DNA from: Cricetomys ansorgei
Lineage: Eukaryota; Chordata; Mammalia; Rodentia; Nesomyidae
Direction of reading: 5' to 3'
Length of the DNA stretch: 64,000 nt
Assembly (NCBI GenBank): GCA_026225945.1
Contig: JAMJFZ010001816.1
Location: forward strand, 5,571,501-5,635,500
Below, piece after piece: positions 1 to 10,480 of this stretch. The first letter of the stretch is position 1. Every line of letters begins with the position of its first letter. Under the pieces are notes generated by a model. That model was not told the origin of the DNA. It made no database searches and saw nothing but the letters and a program-made list of their open reading frames with translations. The position numbers and the translations under genes were made by a program.

Positions 1-2054
1 ACTCTGCAGTACTTTGCAAAGCATACAACAATGAGGAAAATAGGAGCACTTATCCTCATGGAGCCTCCTTCTTCCAACGGAGTCTACTATTGATACAGCA
101 TTTCTTGAGGACATGAGATCTGTAGGGGAAAACAAGCTGTGAAACTTGCTGTGTGATCAAAGGAACCAGGGCATCCACTGGGTAAGAAATTACTAACAGA
201 TTGATACAAAAAAGACGCTTTCAAGAAAATCATCCATTAAATGATCATGTAATTTTGACTTATACGTATTTCTTGAGAAGTGGGAAGAAATATGCCTCCG
301 TGAACGCAGAGAAGAGAGCTCAGAAGGATGTAGACGTTGCTAGGAAATGTGTCTCCAGGGACCTAACAAAGAAAGAACCTACCTTCACTCTTCCATTCAT
401 CACAATGTGGGTGGGAAGGCTATAGGTGGGCACACAATGTCCTTAGTACCAGTCAAACAGCCACTGTGCTGAGCTGAAGGTCACACCAGAATGCACAATT
501 AGGCCCAGGAAGTTTTGAAGTGGAATTCATAACAATTTGAACAGTCTTTCTTGTAGGATAGACATGCTGCTTCTCACAGGCAAGTCAAGCAGTTGGTTGG
601 CCTCATTTTATAAGTGAATGAAATCTCCCAGCCATCTCATGGTGTCAGCTGTCGACCAGGCTATCACATATCACATCCTGCCTGGCAGGATGGGAGATGA
701 TGTGCGGAACAACATATTCAGTTCTCTGAAGAACTCTGGCTCTGGGGCTCATCAGTCAGTCCTGGTTTACGGCAAAGTGTTCCCAGAAGGCTTTTCAGCA
801 AGAAATGGATTCTCTGAAAGCAAAATTCTGTACAAATTATGGAGAAAGTATCTTGTTTTGTTTGTGTCCAATACCTTAAGGTCATTGTTGTTCTGATTGT
901 TGACAAGCCCTGTCTTCCTGTCCAGACCATCCACTCAGGCAGTCCTGGTTGTACACACTCTAAAGAGCGAGTTAATCATAACTTGAACCCATAGTAAATT
1001 AGCCAAGACTAAAGTTACACATATGAAAGCAAAGAAGCAAGAAAGAAGCAAGTCATTAAATGAAACATCGAAAACAGCACTGTGACCCAAAGTCTCACTA
1101 TAAGACACTGCTTCAGGTATGCATGAGTGTACAGATATTGATCAGGTTCATCCAGGGTACAGCCACAGCGCCGAGTACACACAGGCGAGAATAGACCTGA
1201 GCAGGACTCTGCTGTCAATTAGCTTGTGCAGGTCTACAGCTTCAGTCAACAGGAGCTAGCTTTGGAGACGGCAAATTTTATGAATTGGGAAGACTCTAGA
1301 GATACTTCTAGTAAATGAACAAAAATACACAAAGACTAAGTATTTGCTGAATTAACTATTCTTCAATAACAGATGCACAGAAAAGCCTTGACTCTGTCGT
1401 TTATTGAGACTTACCAGTGATGAATACCCAGCATGCAGCAAAAGTTCATCTAATTCTCAGGGAAGGTTTTCTTGAGAAAATTACCTGGAAGCAATAAAAT
1501 GAATACATTCAGATATTGCCTAACCAGCAAAATGTACTAGTAAAATTCAGTGTAATGTTTTAAGAACACACACATACACACAGACCCTAAAATCACTGTT
1601 GTTAAGGAAATACATGCAGGAGTTTGATGGAAAAGACAAGTCAACTAAAAAAGGCTAAGAATTAAGAACAGATGTCAGTGTTGCTATCAGCCGGGCCTCC
1701 TCCCTTGGGAGCTGAACTCACACCAACATGAGGAAGGAGCTTCCAGGAACAAGGTTATCCACTGTTCCTCTGCCTTCTCAAAAGCCTGAGATGGTGTTAT
1801 GCTTTGAGATTCATTCATCATTCCTCTCCAACGTTTGACACTTGAAGGGTTTTTAAGTCCTTACTCTCTTTAAAAATAGGTGTCTACCACTGAAGTGAAA
1901 TCAAAGAATTGGTAAAATCACAGGACACTATTTAACTAATGAATTTCCTGTTTTTGACAGCATCACTTTGAGCATTTAAAAATTACAAGAGAATCTAAAA
2001 GTGTAATAAGTTCTTTCCTTAAACAAGAATTACTTTCCCCAGGAATATAATGTT
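1..2054. other. Unique sequence, nothing recognised
   Basis: I see no repeat family, splice-flanked open frame or promoter signature here. Short open frames of 60-90 codons occur on both strands but have no recognisable domains or context. Confidence 0.5.
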
Positions 2055-2171
2055 CACTTGGCATTCATTTCATAAGTTGTGATCACACAGTATGCTATGT
2101 AGAGTATATTCTTAAAGTCGCATTGTTTCAACAAGCATCAGGAAAAAAAAAAAAAAAAAACACTTGGCATT
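2055..2171 (+). mobile_element. Very short poly-A retrocopy with perfect target-site duplication
   Basis: The 11-base direct repeat CACTTGGCATT occurs at 2055-2065 and again at 2161-2171. Between the copies lie 77 bases of non-repetitive sequence followed by 18 consecutive A (2143-2160). A poly-A tail bounded by a perfect duplication is the signature of LINE-1-mediated retroposition. The source RNA is not recognised. It is too short for a B1, B2 or ID copy, shows no A/B-box pair that I can place, and has no AATAAA before the tail. A severely 5'-truncated mRNA or small-RNA retrocopy is the likeliest reading. Confidence 0.75.
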
Positions 2172-3929
2172 ATTCAATATTTATTACTGATCTTTAATGG
2201 AAGACCAAAACTAGAATACTTTACAATGCAATGGAGAATACATGGCTTAAATCAATAATAACATAACACTGGACAATATATTCCTAGAATGACTTACATC
2301 AAAACTGAAAGTCCAGAGGAGAAAAACCTATAATTACCAATGTTATTTCACATCGTTCTGAAAGTTATTAGGAAGAAATAAGGTGGAAAAACAAAAGTAA
2401 ATTCCCTTGGTTTCAAATGTGTCTGGTGGAAGAAAATTAACTCAGACTTAGTTCGTTTTCAGCAAAGACAGCACTGTGGTCACCATGAGCACTGGAATTC
2501 ACATCCTTGGAACTTGCATTAGAAAAAAAAACCATGTGGGCAGTTTCCCACTAATAGAGAAAAGATGGCTGAAGATGTTAGTGGATAGTTCAAACGGGAA
2601 TAAAAACAAATGGCCAGTTATTGGAGCAAATTCAATTTTGCTTTTACCAAGGGTTAGAAAGTAGAGCAAGATTCCACATCACTTTTTGATACGTTCACTT
2701 GAAATAGGAAAAACTCCTAGCTGTGAATCTGTTTGCATATCTCCACTACATTTATTGTGGTCTTCTGGAACTAACAGAGCTTCTTCCTGTGCTATCAGAT
2801 CCTGTGTGTTTCCAGAAAGATTCTTTGCACACACAGACAAACGTTTGAACACACACGTGTTTGTAGCACTTTTGTGTTGTTTTAGGCTTACGTTATGTCT
2901 TGGCATTGACTTTATATCAGTGCGTATGAACATGACTCACTTTAAATTTCTATATAGGAATTATAGCTATACTCCTAGTTTCTTTCCTATCTCCTTCTAC
3001 TTTGCCAGCCCTTTGATGCTGTTGCACCGACTTACGAATGACACCTGTGTCTCTAGACTGGCTATGGTGACTGAGAGGCAGAGGATGTTTCAGAGTGTGA
3101 GTGACCCACACCAGTTCATAGTGCATCTTGTTTTCTGATAGATCAAAAGCCTGCTCCCTCCTCTGCGACGTGGAGAAATACACAGCAAACTATGATGACA
3201 AATGGAACCAGATCTGTTTGTAGTGGACACCGAAGGAAGAACAGAGGAGAAACTAGGTTTCTGGGGGCAGTGACACTCTGGTACTTAAAGAGAACTTCAT
3301 GTCAATTCTACCAATGTACCCCAAGTCACCATTGTATTTTCTTGTAGTGTAATCCAACTTGTTATTTTAACACAAACTGAACTAGTCATCTCTGGTAGAG
3401 GCCACACCACTACCATCACTAACATGGATGGTGCATACACACTGTTACTGTTGCACAAAGAAGATGGGCATGGATGTTTCTGTACACAGAGCTTAGAGAA
3501 TAAGCATGGATACATCTGAAGAAATCTTTCTTTCAGTAAAATTGCTATCCAAAGGGAAGGGAACTTAAATTTTTATAGTATTTTCCAAATTTCAATGCAT
3601 GGACTGTGTATCATCTTATATATGAATACATTAACAAAGTATGCATGTATCCATTTCTCAAACAGTCATTAACACAGGGTTAGCAAAGCTCCCGATCATC
3701 AAAAATTTAGTTTCTAGCAGCAATATTTAATGCTGCTAAAAGCATAATAGATATGACACCCCTCTGTTAGGAGGGCCAGATTGCCTGCAACCATTCTGGA
3801 AAGTAGTTTTCACCTCAGGGACTCTAACATGAGGGGCCTCTCAGAGGTTTGCACAGTGATTTATACATGAAATACTAAAGAGTTATTGTTTAAAAGAAGT
3901 TGTCATATTTAAGAGAAAATGATAAAATA
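2172..3929. other. Unique sequence, nothing recognised
   Basis: An open frame of 150 codons lies on the + strand at 2686-3138, but it has no recognisable domain, no supporting splice pattern and shadow frames on the other strand. I treat it as chance. Confidence 0.45.
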
Positions 3930-4150
3930 AATCATGTCATATCTGTAGAATATTATTCAGTCATTAAATACATTTTATAAAACATCTAATAAAAGTGAAA
4001 TACATGTTCATATAAGATCACATCAGAAGCAATTGTTCATGTAATGCACTACACAAAATTTGGAAGTGCACTCACATACACACATGTATATGCATACCTC
4101 TGTATTGACATATATGAGATATTATTTACTTTCTTATATATGCATAACAT
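3930..4150 (+). mobile_element. Degraded ancient LINE-1 (L1M-like) 3' piece
   Basis: The text around 3950-3985 reads like the decayed 'one-copy-per-line' 3' end of old mammalian L1 (attattcagtcattaaa), followed by AT-rich sequence with TA-rich steps. Divergence is high and the boundaries are guesses. Confidence 0.35.
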
Positions 4151-4774
4151 GTAGCAAGATTTGTACTGTAAGATTAATTCTAGTTTTGTTTACTTGGTAG
4201 ACTGAGGAATAGATGATTCTTGATGTATTCATAATAATCTTTGACATTTCCAAAATTCCAAGTAATGAACATGTGTTGCTTTATAATCAAGAAAATGTTA
4301 CCTTCCTTTGCAGTCCTTTGCCTTTAGCTTGACAAGGCATTTGAATTCACAATTAATCAGAAGGAGAGAAGATGACTTCTGGTTCATGAAACTTTCAACA
4401 TGAATGAAAAATGAATACTTCCCATAACATTTCTGAAATGCTGATCCTTCTACTCTGGATCCTCAATTTATTAAGTTATATGGCTTGAAAATACTCATTA
4501 TTACATCAAATTCTCCTATATAATGTCGATTCAAAATGTTTCTAAAATTTAAATTCATCACCTACAGTACCTAATGGGGCGTGTACATGAGGGGAAGCTG
4601 TCCTGTAAAGTTATTTGATGCCACTGTTTCGGTTACTAGTTATATTGAGTACCATGACATGAGAAAAATCATATTTCTCAAACTAGAGAAACACACATTC
4701 TTAACCAACTCAACTAGTATATACAAACTGTGACTGATAAATCTCAATAAGGGAGAGAAGCTACGCAAAGGAAG
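4151..4774. other. Unique AT-rich sequence, nothing recognised
   Basis: No repeat family or gene signal is recognised. Confidence 0.4.
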
Positions 4775-4775
4775 A

Positions 4776-4960
4776 CTATTGAAAGCATTGACTTTGAAGT
4801 CCAGATGCCTGGATTCGGTCTGCCTGCTGCATCCTAGCTGTGTGGCACAAGGAGAGTCATGTAACTTCTCAGTACTCAGTTTACTGAAACGTAAATTGAA
4901 ATTTTTTGCAGTTCTATTTCAGAGGGTTATTATGAATAGTGTGTTATTTGACATTCTGTT
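4776..4960 (+). repeat. MIR SINE
   Basis: The order of landmarks matches the tRNA-derived mammalian MIR: a 'gactttgaagtccagatgcctggattc' like opening block, the core 'agctgtgtggc', 'cagtttactgaaacgtaaa' and 'agggttattatgaat'. It is an ancient, pan-mammalian copy. It interrupts otherwise unique sequence. Confidence 0.75.
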
Positions 4961-5529
4961 AATGGTATTAGATGACATTAACATAAATAGTTGATTACAC
5001 ATTAACAAAATTACGTGTGTGTACATATATTTAAAAGGTAAATAGTATCCCATATATGCCACTATAGAGGGATACATATACATCTGTATATGTGTGCACA
5101 TTTTCAAATAAATAGTTAGGTATACAGAGAGAACACTTAGTAAGACATGACAGTTGGCTAGAGAAGACCCCCTTCATAATTTTGGTCACATGCCAAGTAC
5201 CGCCCATTCAAAAGGCACACATGAGCAAACTGTGATTTAAAAAGATCATATAGGAAGTGAAGGAAAGGCCACCCACAATGTTTGCTTGTATTAAATATTT
5301 GGAGTTTTTTTATTAAAATGTTCTATGAAATGGGGTTCTTAAAAAACCCACTGTTAGCATAGCATAAAAGAGACTAGAATAATACAAGAGAAGAGGGGGA
5401 ACATCCAGAGGAGGCTACTAGAATAGGCTAGATAAGAGAGATGTTGCTCAAACAAGAGCAAAGGCAGTAGAGAAGAAGAAATGGAACGAATTTGGGAAGG
5501 ATGGAGAGGAAAGCATAACCTTCCTAGGT
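4961..5529. other. Unique sequence, nothing recognised
   Basis: AT-rich, ending in a purine-rich stretch at about 5380-5510 on the + strand. No gene signal. Confidence 0.4.
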
Positions 5530-7366
5530 GGCAGATCATTCACCAACTCCATTTCTGATAAAGGGTTCATATCCAAAGTATATAAAGAACTCAAGAAACT
5601 AGATATCAACAAACCAAATAATCCAGTCAAAAAATGGGGTACAGATCTAAACAAAAAAAATCTCAAAAGAGGAATCTCAAATGGCTGAGAAACACTTAAA
5701 GAAATGTTCAGAATCCTCAGTCATCAGGGAAATGCAAACCAAAACTACTCTGAGATTCCATCTTACGCCTGTCAGAATGGCCAAGATCAATTTCACAAAC
5801 AAATGACAGTCATGCTGGCGAGAATGTGGAGCAAGGGGAACACTCCTTCATTGCTGGTGGGAGTGCAAATTTGTACAGCCATCATGGAAATCAATATGGT
5901 GACTCTTCAGGAAGTTGGAACTTGTCCTACCTCAAGACCCAGCCATTCCACTCCTGGGCATATACCCAAAGGAGGTTCCAACCTACCAGAGGGACACTTG
6001 CTCAACTGTGTTCACAGAAGTTTTAGTTATAATATCCAGAAACTGGAAAAAACCTAGATGCCCCTCAACTGAAGAATGGAAAAAGAAATAGTGATACATT
6101 TACACAATGGAGTACTACTCAGCTTTTAAAAAAGTGACTACACGAATTTTTCAGTAAGATGGATGGAACTAGAAAAAAAATCATTCTGAGTGTAGTAACC
6201 CAGTCCCAGAAAGACAAATTCAGCATGTACTCACTTATAAGTGGTTATTAACTGTTAAGCAGAGGGCAAAGGCACCACAATCCATAGACACAGAGAGACT
6301 GAACAGCAAGGAGGGGCTCGGGTGTGACATGGCATCTCCCTGGCTGGGGTGAGATGGAACACACTGTGAAGGTGGTTTGGGGGAGGATGGAAATGGGAGA
6401 AGGGGAGACCAAATGTGGGGAGAGGGATGGAGGGAGGGTATAGAGGGACAGCCAGAACTAGGGGCCATTTTGGGGGGTATCTGGAGACCAAGGGCAGTGG
6501 AAACTCACTGGAGCCCATGATGGAGACCTTGGTGAGGACCTCTAGCAATAGAGGATAAGGAACCTGTAGCTGGCAAGGCTCCCAACAGAGGGACTGGGAC
6601 ACTACCCTAGCCATAAAACCTTTGACCTATAACCCATCCTCCCTATAGAAACTACTGAGACAATGGAATGGCAGAACTCCAAGCCAAAGGAGAGAACCGT
6701 TGCCTGATTCTGCAGTGTAGGCCAGGAACTAAAGACTGGATAACCAGGAGACAATATCTAATTATATCCTGTTCTTCTCATAGATAGGTATGTAGTCCAG
6801 TCTCCACTGAGGCTTCTGCCAGCAGCTGATGGGAACAGGTGTAGAGGCTCAGAGCCTAACCGTGCAGAGCTAAGGAAAACTTGCAGAAGAGGGGGAGGGG
6901 GCGTTTACGGGACAAAAGAGATCAGGGCCATCAGGAGATCAGGTCCCAGAGAGTCAACAGACCCTTGTTCTTGAGGTCCCTCAGCGCCTGAAGCAGAAGA
7001 CAGGGAACCTGAAGGGTCTCCTGGATATGTGGTTGTCTGGCTTGGTGTTCTTGCAGAGTCTGCAGGCTAGAGTGTATGTGGGGGTTCTCTGACACTTTTT
7101 GCCTTTCCTTAGGACCCATTTCCTCCAGCTGGGTTGCCTGATACACTCTGGATGTGGGGACTGGTGCCTGGCCTTGTCCCATTTGTTGTGCCCTGTTTTG
7201 GAGGACTGCTCTCTTCTCTGGGGAGAAGCAGGGGGTATGGGAGAGGAGAGGGTGGGGATGGAGAGGATGTATAATAGGAGGAGAGGGAGGATGGGGGCAG
7301 CTGGGCAGCATGGAGGGAGAGTAGGAGGAGTGTTGATATGTATTATATGAAAAAGAAAAAAAAAAT
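5530..7366 (+). mobile_element. LINE-1 (rodent Lx-type), 5'-truncated: ORF2 C-terminal end plus full 3' UTR
   Basis: The stretch from 5530 carries the diagnostic end of L1 ORF2 in the + orientation: 'aaagggttcatatccaaagtatataaagaactc', the 'gaaatgcaaaccaaaactac' block, 'ggtgggagtgcaaatttgtacagcc', 'cccaaaggaggttcc' and 'atggagtactactcagc'. ORF2 is broken by frameshifts and stops, so no reverse transcriptase or endonuclease can be made. From about 6240 it runs into a long 3' UTR with a G-rich polypurine tract (6379-6440), and it ends in an A-rich tail at 7348-7366. Position-by-position similarity to the 3' UTR at 39445-40342 (for example 6452-6520 against 39445-39510) confirms the family relation inside this window. 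Truncation at ORF2 is the usual dead-on-arrival L1 state. The subfamily name needs a library match. Confidence 0.92.
6379..6440 (+). other. G-rich polypurine tract of L1 3' UTR with quadruplex motif
   Basis: Inside the tract, four G runs of three or more with loops of 3, 5 and 1 bases occur at about 6417-6438, which fits the standard intramolecular G-quadruplex pattern. Such a tract is a known conserved feature of mammalian L1 3' UTRs. Confidence 0.6.
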
Positions 7367-8001
7367 TTTGAAGTACTGGGAATGAGAGGAAGAAAACTGT
7401 CAAGATCATCTCCTGGGCTTCTGTGGTTACTTAGAGACCCCTGGGAAAACAAGGAGATCTGGCAAATGAACATGATTTTGAATCTGAATGATTTGAGCTC
7501 GAGGTGACTAGTCAGTTCTGTGACTATGCTGCCTGAGACTGTAAAGTTCCTCTCACTGTCACAAAGTAAATGAAATGAGCAGCTCAAAAGAGGGAAAACT
7601 TTGCTGTAGCTCACAGCTTCAGATATTCCAGTGAGTTGATGACCTTGTTTGTAAGCTTGTTGTGAAGCAGGGGAACCTGGAATGGGCTCCCACACCAAAA
7701 CTGTTCGCCTCCTAGCACCTGGGAAGCAAGAGAGAAAGGGAGGAGTTTGGGTCCAACATCCAACCGAGGGCCTGCCAATGACGTCTCGCTTCTCTTAAGT
7801 CTCCCTTGCTACTGGCTCCATGGCTCCCCAGCACGCAATCACTTATTGGTAAAGACTTCAAAACACGGCCCTTGATAAACATTTAAGATCAAAACTACGA
7901 CAGAATATATTACCAATGTCACTGCAAGGCCAAATGAAATTTATTAAGAATCCATATGCAGCATGATTGAAATTACTGTTGAACTTATAATTACAGTTGG
8001 T
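7367..8001. other. Unique sequence, nothing recognised
   Basis: It lies between the LINE-1 tail and the pyrimidine-rich tract before the candidate exon at 8056. No repeat or gene signal is recognised. Confidence 0.4.
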
Positions 8002-8046
8002 GTTTTGTTTGTTTGTTTGTTTGTTTCTTTCTTTGTTTTGTGTTTC
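8002..8046 (+). repeat. (TTTG)n/(TTTC)n simple repeat
   Basis: Tandem TTTG units pass into TTTC units. The tract also acts as an unusually long polypyrimidine run immediately before the AG at 8054-8055. Confidence 0.85.
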
Positions 8047-8055
8047 AAACTGTAG

Positions 8056-8241
8056 TATCAACTGAAACTGAATGGGACAATTCTGATTATAGAATGAGAC
8101 AGGGTGAAACAGCAGAACCTAATATCATCAAGACAGACAGGGAGCTAGACAGGGAGAAAAAACCAGAGGGAGGCAAGATGGCTGGCCTGCGTTTTACTGC
8201 AGAGTTTCAAAATTGGTGGGAAAGAACTATTCGAACTGATG
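8056..8241 (+). other. Candidate internal exon, 186 bp, unknown protein
   Basis: A strong splice acceptor (long T-rich tract then CTGTAG, ending at 8055) and a strong donor (GATG|gtgagt, at 8241/8242) enclose 186 bases. One frame is free of stops right through: the exon enters in phase 1 and leaves in phase 1, so it could be skipped without a frameshift. The 62-residue product is hydrophilic, with an acidic/basic stretch followed by AGLRFTAEFQNWWERTIRTD. I recognise no domain. An internal ATG at 8178 has a good Kozak context (A at -3, G at +4), so this could also be a first coding exon. Its 3' phase matches the 5' phase of the candidate exon at 30406-30455, 22 kb downstream. No homology is known to me, so chance or a non-coding transcript are real alternatives. 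Confidence 0.25.
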
Positions 8242-8590
8242 GTGAGTATTCAAGACAGAGAAAAAGACAGGCTAATCAGTGTCTCGAGACTTCTAAGTAG
8301 GCAAATATATGAGTTGTACCTTCAACGAAAAGACCTGCGATGAGAGCAACAGGAAGGAGGAAAGGACCTCGCTAAAGCTGAGCCTGTAGCAGATCAGCTG
8401 TGTCCTCTCCCTGCAGGGTCAGCACAAGTGTCTTGATTTAACAGCTCAGCGTGAAGTTCTGTGGGCCACTAAAACTGCTTAGATCTCTCCATACCCTACC
8501 ATGAAGGACAAGTTAACTCGCTCCTAGACAGAGAAAAGAGAGTAGTAAATGTTTATGTAGTCTGTAAATATGAACTATTTCTCAACTTCA
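8242..8590. other. Unique sequence, nothing recognised
   Basis: It lies between the candidate exon donor and the T-run that marks the 3' end of the reversed Lx element. No signal is recognised. Confidence 0.4.
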
Positions 8591-9092
8591 TTTTTTTTAA
8601 TTGAAAAACTGAGATTATAATTTAATTACATTTCTCCCTTCCCTTTTCTCGCAAATCCTCCCATATATCCTTCCCCACTATCCTTAAAGTTCATGGTCCT
8701 TTATTCACTGATTTTTACTGAATGTATATGCACTGTATAATAATGTAATATAATATAATATAATATAATATAATATAATATAATATAATATAATATATAT
8801 TTATATTTATATTTATATTTATATTTATATTTATATTTATATTCCTGAATATTACCTGTTTAGTCCATATAATGGTACTTCTATGTATGTTTGTATGTTT
8901 TCAGGATTGACCATTTGATCATGGACAACCAGTTGGCATGATTTCCTTGGGCAGACCATCTCTCTCACTCCCAGATTCCCTAAGCTGCCTAAACTTTTTA
9001 CTAGGACTCAGGTCTTGTGAACTTTTCCCCGTCTAATTTGGCAAGTATGCTCATTGGTGTCTCACCCTAGATCAGCTCATGTCTGGTATCCC
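8591..9092 (-). mobile_element. Lx-type LINE-1 3' UTR fragment
   Basis: A T-run at 8591-8598 marks the poly-A end of an L1 lying on the minus strand. It is followed by the pyrimidine-rich block and then the landmark 'ttttcaggattgaccatttg' (about 8900), with 'ggacaaccagttgg' and 'ttggcaagtatgctcattggtgtc'. The same landmarks recur in the same order at 31370-31530, which confirms the family. It is truncated within the 3' UTR, so it carries no ORF. An AT microsatellite has expanded inside it. Confidence 0.8.
8744..8844 (+). repeat. Compound AT microsatellite (AATAT)n then (TTTATA)n
   Basis: About ten AATAT units (8744-8796) are followed by about eight TTTATA units (8798-8844). Both lie inside the reversed Lx 3' UTR and interrupt its alignment with the copy at 31165-31530. 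Confidence 0.95.
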
Positions 9093-10040
9093 CTTTTCTT
9101 CAAGAAACATTTTTAAATGTATTCAGCATGTCCCAGGGGCCTGAGATGAGACTGCACAACATCTTCTCTAGCAACAATGAAACATCTGGAACCACAGCAG
9201 CAATCAGAGTTACTGTGTGGCTGAATTCATAATGATCAGTCCTTGAAGGAGCTAGATTGACAAGTTTGAAGCAGATAAGGAAATGATAGGCTTGGATGAC
9301 TCATCTCTGCCCTATTCTCCCTGTACTTTTTCCCCTAGAATGCACTTTCAAGTACAGATAGGCCACTTTAGAGAATCTGCTGATTATTTTATTGTATTGT
9401 CCTGAATGGCTGACGACCAAGTGAAAGGTTTATTCTAACCACCAAGTAGGTGGTTTTATTTTATTCTCTGGAGATGATTAGTGAGCAGGTCCGTGAACTC
9501 AGTGATCTCATTAGCAACATTTTAGTTAGAACTTCAGCTTTTCACAAGCTGACGCTCAATCAGGGAGTTATGACAATGCTTCTCTCCTCGTGTACCAAAG
9601 TCAACCCTTCCTTCTTGTTCCACAGGCCTTGAAATGTCAGGAAGTTTCCTTTCGTTCAGTTTATTGACTGAGGAATTGTCATAGGCGTTTTTGGAGAAAT
9701 GACCTGAAAATTATGACACTATCTGACGGTCAAAGTTGATGTGACTTCTTAGAAATAAGGCCTCCTTTCAGTTATTTGATTATGGAGCTGAAACCTGGCT
9801 CCAGTCCAGGAACTAAACAAGGAATTGTGACTTCGTATCACACTGACTGGTAAAGGTAGAACTTCTCTTTACTCCACTGTGAGTTCCGATGTCAAACAGC
9901 ACATCTGTTTTGCCTCAGTGCTATGAGACAATGTTGTTTAAGCATTCTCCACAACTTTATAAAATGTTCTGAGGGTTTATTAACACATTAAATCTACTCA
10001 ACCCTCTCTTTCACCCCTACATATTTACTCAAGAGAAATG
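9093..10040. other. Unique sequence, nothing recognised
   Basis: A small inverted repeat (accaccaagtaggtggt, about 9439-9455) is present. No gene or repeat family is recognised. Confidence 0.4.
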
Positions 10041-10480
10041 GAAGAATATATTCATTCTAAAACTTCTATATAATGTTCATTGCAACTTTATTTGAAATAG
10101 CCAAAATTTGAAGCAATCAAATGTCTCCTGAATTGTGAATGATAAACAAAATATGCTATATCATCATTCAGCAATTAGACAGACTATAAACACACCAAAA
10201 TAATTGAAACAAGAAGAACCATGGAAAACTTTTTAAAAATATTATGCAAAGTGAAACAATCAAATGAAAAAGAGAACCAATGTTGTGATTTTATTTACAT
10301 AAATTCAGAAAAATGTAAACCTATACTTCTAGATAGATCTCACTTCACCAGAGGCTGAGGAGTTACAAAAAAGAATAGATTTCAAAGGTGTATTCAAAAA
10401 TCTCTCACAGTCGTAGAAACATTCTATATCTTTGACTGTTGTGGGATAATCATATGCAATTAACAAAATTCACTCAACTG
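10041..10480 (+). mobile_element. Ancient LINE-1 (L1M-like) ORF2 end / 3' UTR
   Basis: Landmarks of old mammalian L1 occur in order: 'ttcattgcaactttatttgaaatagccaaaa', 'gaagcaatcaaatgtc', 'gataaacaaaatatgctatatc', 'attcagcaatta' and 'atgcaaagtgaaacaa'. It is heavily mutated with no usable frame. Confidence 0.7.

Noticed and set aside
2686..3138. 150-codon + strand open frame
   Set aside because: It has no recognisable domain, splice pair, Kozak support or poly-A signal. A frame of this length is expected by chance somewhere in 64 kb of six-frame sequence.
5704..6057. 117-codon + strand frame that could be taken for a gene
   Set aside because: It is a shifted frame within degraded LINE-1 ORF2, not the reverse transcriptase frame itself.
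6931..7698. 255-codon minus-strand open frame, the longest in the window
   Set aside because: Most of it lies antisense to the G-rich LINE-1 3' UTR, where purine-rich sequence suppresses stop codons. The Pro/Ser/Leu-rich product is an artefact.
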